From NCBI GenBank assembly GCA_948567375.1, contig OX419759.1, forward strand, positions 51,809,493 to 51,873,492: DNA of 64,000 nt. Direction: 5' to 3'. The notes below the pieces were generated by a model. It did no database searches. It saw nothing but the letters and a program-made list of their open reading frames with translations, and had not been told where the DNA came from. The stretch comes from Lunularia cruciata (Eukaryota > Streptophyta > Marchantiopsida > Lunulariales > Lunulariaceae). The number at the start of each line of letters is the position of its first letter. Position 1 is the first letter of the stretch. The position numbers and the translations under genes are program-made. Shown here one piece after another: positions 46,926-57,993 of this stretch.

Positions 46926-47490
46926 TTGAAGTTTCCCATTTGGATTAGCAATTGGTTGAAATTTGAAATATAGATAAGAGGAGGCTTGGAGTACAAGTTT
47001 AAATTGGCTTGAGGATAAAGCAAGAAGGCTATGAAGCTCATTTCCAACAAAAGCACGAAGAGTTCTTGTTGAATTTTTGTAATTGGATAGTCTCCATGCT
47101 TGCATGCTTGTTTGTACACCTAGTTGGTTTAGATTGGTATGTAGGCATTGCGCTTAGGTTCTTTCCTTGTAGGAGTGCTTTTTATTTCTCCTTGGTTATG
47201 CTAGAAGGGATGACAAATAAACTAAGAGTGCGTGGTATGATGATAGGTTAGGTTGCCCATTACTATCCTACTTGATAGCAAATATACCAAAACCTAGAGT
47301 GAAGAGTTCTCTTGGTTGGTTGTGTATATCTAGAAGAGAAACATCTAAGGGAAGAGAGACACTTGACATTTGTGGCATGGGCTACAAAGGAGGCAGTTGC
47401 CACAATAAGTCCATTGATTAGGGTAGATAGGAAACTATATTAAGGTTAACCTAAACTATTTAAAGCGGAATGTCCCCTCTTGTGAGGTCA
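46926..47490. other. Link between B copy 4 and block A copy 2
   Basis: No recognised gene. The frame 47009-47251 (+) is hydrophobic in the middle but has no known domain. 47150-47320 has patches related to 13470-13580 and 24330-24400. This region may also precede block A copy 1 outside the window. Confidence 0.35.
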
Positions 47491-49810
47491 ATGTTTTGAG
47501 CCCAAATATGTGAAAGTGGAGGATTCCCCCAAAAGAAATTTGAAATACAGATAAGAAGAAGCCTTAACAAAGGTGTGTTATTTTTACCCACATGAGAGTT
47601 TGATCACTGTAAATATGGGAATTGGTTGCCCTTTTCCCGGTGGGATTGTAACATTTCTCTTCACCTGAAGGTAGATGGGGCCAAGCTTAATATAAAAACC
47701 ATAAAAGTCCTATTCTAACTTGGTGAATAATGTGAACAAGTAAGTGCATTCTCTTGAAAGTTATGTGGTTTGTGTTACAAATCAGTGATCCTTGGTTACT
47801 CATCTCACTTATCATGTAAGAAAGAGGTTGTATTGTGAACTTACACTTAAAATTTGTTGCCTAATTACTAAGTGACATGCCACATAGGCAGAATGGTTTG
47901 TGTGGGTGACAAACCCTCAAGCCATCCTTGAGGGTAAGTGTCTATGGGAGAATCCTTAGTGGAATTACAACCAGCTACAGGAATCCTGACTACATTCCTT
48001 CCCAAGCCAAGTAAATGGCCAGCTGTGCAAGAATCGTACCATTGCTCCCCTTCCTCTCATAGCATCCTGTATTCCTCACTATGGGCCTGGACTAACCCGC
48101 CAATACTCCATAAGAAGTGGAGTTATGGGAAGGACATTGTGTAATGGATGTGATGGAATTGGTGGGAGAGGATGAGCCTCCAATTCTACAAAGGGAGCTT
48201 AAAATTCTGAATCTACTAGAGGAAGAGACCAGTTAGATAAGTCCCTATCAATCTGAAGAACAACATTGCAAGTTTGGGAACAATGCTGGAACTTCTATGG
48301 GAGCCAAGATTGTTATGGGACCCAAAAGTATGGATGAGAGTACAGAAGGGAAGTGACTACAAAAGCCGGGAATAGGCCCAGGGTACCAGGTCTCTAGGAA
48401 GGAAACAAGGAACAAGAAACAAGGAAGGGGGACTCAACAAGACCTCGACTTCCAAGACAACAAGGAAAGAAGAAGTACAATTACCCCCTGAGATAGTAAA
48501 ACTGGTCAAGCAATAGGCAGAGAGTATAGTGTCCTTAGAAGCCAAATTCTTGTACTTCATGACAGCCTCTCAGGCCCAAGAGTCTTGAAAGCCCATAGTT
48601 AAGGTGAGGATCACCCCAAAAATGCAATATATGAAGCGGTTATAAAGTTGCACATGGGCAATGATGGTCAGGCGGGCACTTGAACAAGTAGCTGCTCCAC
48701 CACTGGAGTTCATGAAACAAGTCATGTAGGATCTCCATGACTTCCAAGACTGGTTACGTCTAGTAGTTCATCCAAACCATGGGTCTAGCTATCACCCTAC
48801 CCTGCTACTGTTCATGACATTCTAGGAACCAAGACTTATCAATGTTAATCAAGTCAAGGAGGCAATTGAAAACATTTTGTGGAGTTGATAAGAAGCGCTT
48901 GGCTTGGTATCCCTTCTTACCTTGACCAAATTTGATTTAGGACATGAAGAAGGAGACATTTTCCACTTTCATGCGGTTGCAACAAGAAATGTTTGTCTTC
49001 TCTTGGTAGAACAAATCCATTGCTTTGACCTTGCACTCCTCATTGCATGTCAAATGAGCAGCAATCATTTGACATGCAATGCTACGGGCAAAACTTGGTA
49101 TGGAACAGTTTGCCATGCTATGGGCATATGGAATCTAGTTTTGGGAGAAGTGGAATACCAGATGTGTACTACAAGTGGTGCGGGGTATCTAACTAGAGAG
49201 AATCCCCATGAAATAACTAATGTAACAATATGCCTTCCATGATTCACCTTGAGGTACTTAGTGTATGGCCTGAAGTTCACCACTGGAGTTCATGAAACAA
49301 GTCCTGTAGGATCCCCATGACTTCCAAGGCTGGTTAAGTCTAGTAGTTCATCCAAACCATGGGTCTAGCTATAACCCTACCCTGCTACTGTTCATGACAT
49401 TCTAGGAACCAGTACTTATCAATGTTAATCAAGTCAAGGAGGCAATTGAAAACATTTTGTAGAGTGGATAAGAAGCGCTTGGCTTGGTATCCCTTCTTAC
49501 CTTGACTGAATCTGATTCAGGACATGAAGGAGACATTTTCCACTTTCATGCGGTTGCAACAAGAAATGTTTGTCTTCTCTTGGTAGAACAAATCTACTGC
49601 TTTGACCTTGCCCTCCTCATTGCATGTCAAATGAGCAGCAATCATTTGACATGCAGTGCTATGGGCAAAACTTGGTATGGAACAGTTTGCCATGCTATGG
49701 GCACATGGGATGTAGTTTTGGGAGAAGTGGAGTACCAGATGTGTACTACTAGTGGTGCGGGGTATCCAACTAGAGAGAATCCCCATGAAATAACTTATGT
49801 AACAATATGC
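47491..49810 (+). repeat. Block A, copy 2
   Basis: Counterpart of 1-2323, including the hairpin at 47914-47934 and the 580-bp tandem pair (48701 and 49281). Differences are scattered single bases and a 3-nt deletion near 49528. Confidence 0.88.
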
Positions 49811-50290
49811 CTTCCATGATTCACCTTGAGGTACTTAGTGTATGGCCTGAAGTTGCAGTTTTTCAAGGTCTTCCTTCATCTCTACAATCTCCTTATCTCA
49901 GGGCTCTATGTATTTATGGTCCTCCTTCCTCTGTTAACCTATCCCAAGCATCAGAGTTCTTACCTCGGCATGTGCTCTCCTTATCTCCGCATCATGCTTC
50001 GCACCTCTCCTATTAGATTGTTCCCCATTTTTCAGTCCTCTCATCATGAGCTAGACAGGCTGCTTTCTCATGATCAACTTCTTCTCTTACCTTAGTAATC
50101 TCACAATTGTTGCCTTCTCAACCAACTTTTTGCCTTCTGCATCATGTGTAATGTACCATTTCCAAATAACCCGCTCATATCCTTTCATAACAGATTCTTC
50201 AATGGCGATATTACAAGTATCATGCTCAACCAGGCGCCAAAACCCAAAGATTTCGTAAAGTCTACATGCAACACACCATAATACCAATGA
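49811..50290 (-). other. Continuation beyond block A; unidentified minus frames
   Basis: Runs on from block A without a visible junction. The minus strand has an ATG frame 50287-50087 (FGFWRLVEHDTCNIAIEE, ending KATIVRLLR). After a stop come further charged, coiled-coil-like segments (AEIRRAHAEVRTLML, KEIVEMKEDLEKLQLQ) down to about 49860. Together they look like a decayed gag- or ORF1-like protein, which would make block A part of a minus-strand retroelement. Low certainty. Confidence 0.3.
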
Positions 50291-51829
50291 TACATCTTTG
50301 CCCTTTCGACGGGTTCTAGATTGAAATTATAAGGTTTGGTAAAAGATAAAGAGCATGAAAGGAAGAAGAAATTAATCGGATCCATATCATGATCTTATTG
50401 TCATCGAATTTAAGATCAATCTGACAATGTTCTCAAAGTTGAGAGTTCTCACTTGTATGACTGTCAATGCCTAAACATTTTTCCCCAACCAGAATAATAT
50501 ACCTCATTGCTCGAAATGAGGATTTGCTCAGAGTGTATATGTTTATTAATTAAATAACATTTGTAAATGGGAGCTCTTCCTTGAGCTCAGATTTGCCTCA
50601 TTAAGTGTACGCTCCACCGGGTCGGTCTAGGAAGCATACAATGTTTAAAAAGATTCTATTTTGAAGGACGAAGAAACATTAAAAGTTAGATCGATAAACA
50701 ATTGCTGTTTCGTCCAAGGTTTGAAATCTCGTTTGGATTAGGTTTAAGGTCTAAGGTTTAGATCAACATCTACGCCACTTTCTATTGTGCGACTGCGTGT
50801 TGGGGCGAATAGAGTCCCTCATTAACCCTCGACAGTCTGAAAAGCGAAAAGATGATTCCCCTACCATATACTGATGGAGACGGAGAACGGCCGTGGAAGC
50901 TTATAACATGGATGAGCCGAACAGATGCAGACGACACGGAAGAAATGGGAGCACAACAGTGTCCTGGCTTCAATGAACATTCTAAAAGCATATTCCCTTC
51001 AATTACATAGGAAGGTTCTGCTCCGTGTCCAAACCTGAAAACGCGACATTTGATTTTCTTCGATACCAATGTATTTGAATGGCGCGGGAAACACTTCTTC
51101 AACGGAAAGCAAAGAGTACGCTATACCACAGAAATGAAGACCTTGCCGCCAGGATTCTGCCTAAACTTGGAGTCCACGTCCCGCTTTCCGTCACAAGCTA
51201 GCTGGTTAGTTATTGCAGTGTCGCTGAAGAGGGAAGTCTTAACTTGGAATTAGATCTAGCTCGGGATGCCGGTTATGCATCTAGATAGTGGCGGATTGGA
51301 GTTTCTTTTGTTTTAGACGATAATCGTATACTGAGAGGAAGAACGGGGGGACCTAGGAGTGGAGAACCGCATGCAACTGCATTATGTTAGATTTGAGCTC
51401 GGAGGATCGGTTCATTCAGATTCAGGCAGTGGGGGAATGGAGGTCCTTTACAATCCTAAGAATAGAGCGGACCTGTCAGCCATTCATTAGTTGTAGAAAA
51501 AACCAACCAACGATTGGTTATTTCTGCAGCTAATGCATGACGAATATGCTACATCTGGAGTGTTGATTACTCACATACCCTACTAGCCTTCGTGTAGCGT
51601 GGATCGACCGTCGGTTGGCGGTGGCCTCCTCTCTACTAATTGTTAACCAGTGTAACACTCCCACTATTCTCTCGGTGTAGATTCATCTTTGTTGTGCGCT
51701 CTATTCCATATCATATCAGTTTCTCCAATTGGGTAAGCTAGTACGGAGTCAAGAGGTTGGTCTCAGTTCTTCTGAATTCTGCACAATTTCCTTGCAACGC
51801 TTGTTACCCTGTCGGTCATCTGTTGTCCA
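50291..51829. other. Unique region upstream of LBD gene
   Basis: Balanced composition and no repeats shared with the rest of the window. Small overlapping frames (50782-51102 -, 51050-51253 +) have no domain. Presumably promoter and flank of the LBD gene; no convincing TATA box near 51700-51800. Confidence 0.5.
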
Positions 51830-52267
51830 ATGGCTAACCGGTCTCCTTGTGCTGCCTGCCGACTTATGCGCCGCAAATGTAACGAGGATTGCGCCTTTTT
51901 TCAGTATTTTCCTCTAGAATGTCAACAGAGGTTTTCTGTTCTTCACAAGGTATACGGAGCAAGTAACACTGCCAAACTTCTGAACCGTCTCCCATCGGCG
52001 TGTCGGGCACAATGCGCATGGACCTTGGCTGAAGAGGCCACGATGCGTATGCAAGACCCGCGTAGAGGAGTGATCGGGTGTATAGAAGATCTCGCCACTT
52101 TGCTCAAGCTGGTAACGGCTCAGCTCACTGGAACACGAGGAGAATTGGGTAGTGAGGAGATGCAAGAGAGGGAGGAGCTCAAGGCAGTGGAGCAAGAGAA
52201 TAATATAACGAGTGGGTTCATTTTACACCTTCAAGCATCATTCGTGGAATTTCCCAAGGAACGATGA
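51830..52267 (+). CDS. LBD: LOB-domain (LBD) transcription factor
   Basis: Nuclear DNA-binding protein of the plant-specific LBD family, which controls lateral-organ development. ATG at 51830 opens the domain almost at once. The zinc-binding block has C7, C10, C17 and C21 in the exact CX2CX6CX3C spacing (CAACRLMRRKC). The GAS block is HKVYGASNTAKLL (G43-S45), and a DP-G element follows (D76, P77, G80, then GCI). The leucine-rich helix (about 85-99, IEDLATLLKLVTAQL) is only a partial match to the class I zipper. The sequence between blocks is divergent, with extra cysteines at 31, 58 and 62. This frame gives 145 aa, short for the family. Open frames downstream in another phase (52264-52884) may be its spliced or frameshifted C-terminus. 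Only one copy in the window. Confidence 0.88.
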   Translation: MANRSPCAACRLMRRKCNEDCAFFQYFPLECQQRFSVLHKVYGASNTAKLLNRLPSACRAQCAWTLAEEATMRMQDPRRGVIGCIEDLATLLKLVTAQLTGTRGELGSEEMQEREELKAVEQENNITSGFILHLQASFVEFPKER

Positions 52268-52884
52268 GGCTTCCGAATGGAAATTGCGGAAATAACACAG
52301 TGCCGCTGGAGGGTGGGATATCCAGTCAAACCTGTGGATTTCCGGAGTTGGAGAACATCGCGCAGCCTGGGATGTGGCCATCCAGGCTTCTCGGTAATAT
52401 TTTTAGAAATGAGTGGGCAGATGTGAGTGCAGGTAACGGGGGATCTAACTGGGAATGAGAAGTTCGATCTCAACACAGCAACGAAGTTTCTACAGAGTTT
52501 CAGAAGACAGAACAGAGGAGAGTAAGAGGCGATAATTTCGACCACGACGTTGGTGGAGGAGTCTCCTGTTCACATGTGTCACGGTCCTTAAGGCTCCCGT
52601 TTCCATCTGGTATAGGGTCCAGGAAAAGAGGCTTTGAAGAAGTCACTTCGTTAAGTTCTGTGTCATGCATCTCATCAGCATCATGCGACTTAGCAACCGA
52701 AAGTCATGACCTTCAAACCCGAGTGCAGGAACGAGATCCAAAACAGAGATCTATGATAACCGAAATTGGGCTCCAGGCATGGGAGACGCTTAACAGACTC
52801 TTTGAAGAGCAAAAGCACCGGCAGAAATCTTTTGTAACTCATCAAAGGCAGAGCTGGCAGGGACAGACAAAAGTCCAATTTTAA
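52264..52884 (+). other. Possible LBD C-terminal coding sequence
   Basis: Two open stretches share one frame: 52264-52458 and 52537-52884. They are separated by two stops, near 52456 and 52534. This frame differs from the LBD frame. The second stretch has no ATG at its left edge (GTG at 52576) and reads like a transcription-factor tail (SGIGSRKRGFEEV, serine-rich, then a charged helix LNRLFEEQKHRQK). An intron or a frameshift could join it to the LBD domain. A separate gene is unlikely. Confidence 0.4.
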
Positions 52885-52927
52885 CACGGTGGTTGCAAGT
52901 GATAAGTCGATAAGATGCTGTTTTAGT

Positions 52928-52947
52928 GGGGGGGAGGGGTGGGGGGG
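52928..52947 (+). other. G-rich tract with quadruplex potential
   Basis: G runs of 7, 4 and 7 separated by single A and T, 44 nt after the last stop of the LBD-associated frames and on the same strand, so probably in its 3' UTR if the gene extends that far. Confidence 0.7.
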
Positions 52948-52949
52948 AG

Positions 52950-55038
52950 ATGGAGGCAGAGTGTCATGAAATTAGTGCTAGTGCTGGATTTAGGATACCG
53001 AGATTATAGGCGCAGAGAAGTTACATGTAATTTCAGGCTGTGCCCAGCTAAACGAGAAAATAAAATCAATGATGCACAGATAAGGTTGATAGAGTTGTAA
53101 GAAGTTGGATGCACTGTCGAATGTGTTTGATTCCAGCTTCAGAATTTAATCCAATCTGTGAAGCTGAAGAAACGTACGAAGCACTTTCAAATTTAGGAAA
53201 TCAGAATTTATGGTTGATCTTTGTTGTTGCTTTTCTTATTCTGCGTTTAGTTTTCTAGATTATGAGATCACCCAGCGCAGTTGAAAAGACTTCGAGATAG
53301 ATTTTGTGATGGTGTTAACAATTGGGCTCTGTAGGCACGCAGGAACATTACCATTGTTCAAAGAATGACACATGCCATTGCGAGGCCCAAAATCATGAAC
53401 AGAAACGGGACTCCTTGACGCTGGATCCCTGGTAGCATGTGTACATCCGTAGCGATTCACAGAATTTCAGTTAATGTACATATAGCACACTCTAGTCGTA
53501 CTTTCGAAGTACTTGCGGAATGAAAATGAACGGAATGCGGTTTTTTTCCCCTGGGTATGTCCTAGCTCGAGCGATACATCCCACATACAGCATTAACTGT
53601 GGAGCATATGTTACAACATCGGAACAACTTGGAACACCCTAGTTCGTTGGCAATGTTCCAGTTCTGCCATTCTTCTAGACGGATAGTGAGCTAGCCCAAC
53701 TCCTCGACACCTTAGCGCACGGTTATATGTGTTCGCAAGTCACAACTAGCTATAGCAAACACCAATTGTTGAATGAGATTCAGAATTTTAATTCAGAATG
53801 ATTTGTCCGATTTACCGGATCATAAATGGTGCACTGTCAGTGCGACTGCATTATACCCAACATGTTAGTTAGCTATAGAGAGTGCGACATGTATACGAGA
53901 TACGTGTGGATGACTTAGACGAGTCATTCTGGTAGTCCGATGCCAGTTTCTTACGTGATGACCAATGGTAATAAAGATCCGATGTCTTTTGATGTCGATT
54001 ATCGTATCGAGTTTCTGGATTATTTCCGGAGGCACATCTATTATTTTGAAATGAATCAGTGGAGGAATGGACTTGCTTCTCACCTCCACCTTCAGGCATT
54101 GGAGAATCATCCATTTGAGTTCAGGATATGGAATCAGCGGAGTTGCTTTGATCCTGCGTAGAGTTTACACTCGTACTAGATTGGAGCGGCGCAGATGGTG
54201 TGTTCTTGGGTGCTGTGTTTCTCGATTTTCAATCAGAATCATGCCCGCATGAGGATACAGGATACAAAACAAAGGTGTACGTTGTCCACCGAGATGACGC
54301 GATACATAGAATATCAACGAGTCTTTGACGTCGATATCTTTTGATTGCCTCCAGAGAGCTACACTGAAAAATATTGGACATGTCTTATATCTACTCCGCG
54401 ATTCCTGTAATACAGTACATGGAGTATTACGGCGGCTGGCATATCTGAATAGGGGTACCTGTTCATATTTGCAAACAACACTGTGAGACGTTCCATCTAG
54501 TTGATTGGTGTTGCTCATTTGAGTACTTAGAAACAGACATCAACACTGAGATGGACCAAAGACCATGCATGGTCTTTGGTTCCATATTTGTCGTACCTAG
54601 ATCCATTACTTCTGTTCTGCTAATTATGACGAGGACTAAAGAATCATGGCTCAAGTTCTCTTGTTAGGGTTCGTAAGAAAGAAATGAACGGGTCCTAACG
54701 AATCGGAGAATGGGCGGAGTTTCTGTAGCTGTGAATAGTAATGCACATCTACAGAACTGGAGTCATTCTGGATTGTACAACGCCTGATAGGTCTCAATTG
54801 CAAGACTATTAGATACCCGATTCATTGAATCGAAGACCACCTTCACTTTAGAAATGTTCCTCTACAATAATAGTATATCCTATTTGCGGATGTAACTTGT
54901 GACTTATCCGTCCTGAAATATAAGCAAGAGCTTGCCCTCTTTGTATAAGGTACAATTTTACATGGAAATCATCGAACAAATTATTAACGGCTGAGTTTTA
55001 ATGATTGTTCACTCGCTAAAGCTATAACCATTTGAAAT
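52950..55038. other. Unique region, no recognised gene
   Basis: Single-copy, balanced composition. Overlapping frames at 53865-54110 (-), 53869-54114 (-), 53940-54161 (+) and 54165-54518 (-) contradict one another, and none shows a domain. Confidence 0.45.
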
Positions 55039-55110
55039 TTGAAGAAGAACCATCTAAAGAAGGGCATGGGACAGGATTGTGCCAAACGAGTGACTCCATT
55101 CGTTTTGCAC
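55039..55110. repeat. Fold-back sequence, left arm and loop
   Basis: Left arm 55039-55089 (contains AAGGGCATGGGACAGGATTG), loop near 55090-55098, then only the first dozen bases of the right arm before a deletion at 55110. The full right arm is present in block P copy 1 (13905-13975). Confidence 0.65.
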
Positions 55111-56407
55111 ATGTAGCATAATCTATCTAGTCCACATCTGGTTTTGGTTCTACAATTGATTAGTCTCTAAATACTTCTCTTTGATGGATGCATAGATGTA
55201 CATTTCTACATCATTATCATTATTCTTCCTCTACCAATCTTTCTCTCCTGCATCTACTATGGCTTATTCTACAGTCTCTATCTCATTAATAATCCTTTAA
55301 GTCTCTTTGATTTGAAAATAATATTATTTTACATTCCCAAATCAATAAATTCTCCGTATTGAATCAACTAATGTATATTAAATCTCCTTGTCCCCGTTGT
55401 GTTCCAATTTACACTTAGATCTGAAAAATCTCTTCTAGTAGCTCAGTGTCTCTGCATTTCTATGCCAATAAAAAGCTTCTATCACTCTTGATGCATTGCG
55501 AAATGTGTATCCATAACCTATCAAACACTTTCATAGATACCGATGCAAATCTATAAAACATTTACAACATACAACGAACACAAAAAGGGATAGAAAACAT
55601 TTCTACAAATTTCCTCTTATTGCAAATCAAGTTGCATGAAGTGAGAAATGGAAGACCTGTATGCTAATATGCAGGTTCTAAGTTAATGAAAATTTTGATA
55701 GTGTTGCTTGGCCTTACTTCTCCAGATTACTACTCCCCCCTCTTGCTGCTCAAGCTTTTTTGACTAGACTGCAAACATCTTGATGGAATAAACGACTTCC
55801 TCAAATGTACGACTTAAATACTCTAACTCTAACTAATTGGATATTAGGTGTTGTCTATAAACTCTAACACCTCTACTATAGGTACATGTATATCAGTGCA
55901 TATGTTTTTCTCTCTGAACAGTACTTTCAATAATTCAATCTAAGGGATTTGGGAGTAATATAAAAAAGCAGTAACTATTTGTACAGTACGTGAGAAAAAG
56001 TTTATGGGCGTGATAAGAGTATGCGATAAGGGATATTTTATGGTACCCAGACTACATCCACCCTTACTCGATCAGAAGAAGAAAGATGATTAGTTATATT
56101 TTATGGTAAGTTGAGGCTTACCGATGGGTTTCTAAGCTTTAGTTAGAAAGAAATGATGAATATTCCACAAGTTAATATACTTTAACTAATCTAATACGGA
56201 AACATCAACCCACCATTGATATAGAAATTTCTTCCAAACAATGCAGCCGGACTATAAACGTGTAAAATTTCTTTTTCGTATTCGTACTATTCATATATGT
56301 AAAAGATTTTTTTACAATACTTTAACAGAAAACTTGCGGGCAGTGGTTCGGGGTCCCATCAGAAATTCGTAAATTTCCCATTTGAATCCCCCGATGTCCT
56401 TTAAAGC

Positions 56408-56752
56408 ATGGAACTTGTGTCACCGTCCACGGAGCGATCCTCAGGCAATCATCGGGGCTTCGCTCCCAATCACGCTTGGGGAGGGCCTCCAAATCTCCGT
56501 CCAAATCTCCCTGGGGGCGGAGTCTCTTGCGAGAAAGTTCAGGTTGACCACAGTGGCCACGGTTACCTTGAGGCCCAGATGTACTTCGTGGTTAACAATA
56601 ACAACCCGGTTGCCTTCGGTCAAGCACCGTCCATTTCGGGCGGACAGCAAACCATCCCCGTACCAAAGATGTGTGGTGCCTGTAGGTGTTGGGAAGTCAC
56701 GTCTTCACCTATATGTACATGCAAAGGGTTCGTTCTAATGTCGAATTCGTAG
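56408..56752 (+). CDS. Hypothetical protein, 114 aa, copy 2
   Basis: Duplicate of 15125-15457. A 12-nt duplication (AAATCTCCGTCC-type unit near 56489-56512) adds four residues without breaking the frame, and six residues differ. The same indel also keeps the other overlapping frames open, so it does not prove coding. No family is recognised. Confidence 0.3.
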   Translation: MELVSPSTERSSGNHRGFAPNHAWGGPPNLRPNLPGGGVSCEKVQVDHSGHGYLEAQMYFVVNNNNPVAFGQAPSISGGQQTIPVPKMCGACRCWEVTSSPICTCKGFVLMSNS

Positions 56753-57993
56753 CTAGAAGCACCTGCTGCGCTGGACTATTCCCAGAACCAATTTGCCTCG
56801 TGCCCAGAAGTACATGCTTGGGCATAAGATCTGGGTGGGTCTCCGTTTCCTTCTTCCTTCTCCTTATTATGGCTATAAATTCAACAAGTTTTGTAAGAGA
56901 AATTCTATTTGCAATGAAGATGAAACAGATTAAATGTATTCGTTGGATACTTCTTTAAAGATGTAAAGACATATTTGCTTAATCGGTGATCAAACTCAAA
57001 ACCAAGACTTTTACCGAAGCTGCAAGGAACAAACCCTAAAAGGAATAAAGATAAAAGTAAACATGGAAAATCAAAATCTCACTGAACTTAGATTGCTCAA
57101 CTTGAAATCGTCGAGTAAGTACGCATAGATTGATGTCAAGGATGGCTCCATGAGAACCGAAATGCTGTACCTATAGCTATTAAGGACTATTACGCTGTTT
57201 CCAGTTCATCTGTTAGTGAATATTTTAGTAGTGAGATGTTGACCCGTTTCCATCTTTTTCTTTTCGTTCAGAATCACGTTGAAATACTAATATTTTAAAA
57301 TAAAAATTTCCTTCACACCTGAAGTCACTATCAGCCTGGTTTATCCTATACCGTCGATGTCTTTTTCGTCCATTGTCAAAATATGCATAGAAATACTGTA
57401 GCTGCTTGGTTGAATTTGAAGGTGGCTGATGCTTCTAAAGTCAGGGTTGAGCCTCGATTATGTTTAGCTAAGCTTTGAAATTAGAAATCTGCATTCAAAG
57501 ATACCCATACCCAGGAATCTAGAATCACATAATATTTCTGTGAAAATTCATTGAAAGATGCTCAGATGTTTATTGAACTTTAACCCAACTTGATGTAACA
57601 GATTACAGTTGAGAACTAGATAGGCACTGGAATGTCCAGACTGATTGTCTGAACTTGCACATCAGATATCATCATCAATTTGCATCAATTGACGTTAATG
57701 CAAACTCCTCGTACCCGTTATGTTGTGGAACTGCAGGTGCACACAGCGCTCCATTTATGTCTTCAGAAACAGGATGGATCTTCCAGATAAATTGTCCGAA
57801 AGTAGATCAAAAGATTTGAACTGTGATCCCCCAACAATAATTTGCATAATCTAGGGATAAATCTAACATGCATAGCTGAAATCCAATCCTGCCGTGCAAT
57901 CTTATTGCATCTGTCGGAGGATATCCCTGAACTGCAAGTATGCTGGCCCTAACATTTGACCGCTCCATCGCTACGCAAGGGAATCAGTTACCA
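56753..57993. other. Spacer downstream of broken peroxidase
   Basis: Counterpart of 15458-16757, lacking about 80 nt near 56818. No gene is recognised. Confidence 0.5.

Noticed and set aside
52576-52884. Independent gene downstream of the LBD gene
   Set aside because: The left edge is GTG, the sequence has no own ATG, and it looks like a C-terminal tail; recorded as possible LBD coding sequence.
53865-54518. Cluster of overlapping frames on both strands as possible genes
   Set aside because: Mutually contradictory phases, no domains, no second copy for comparison.
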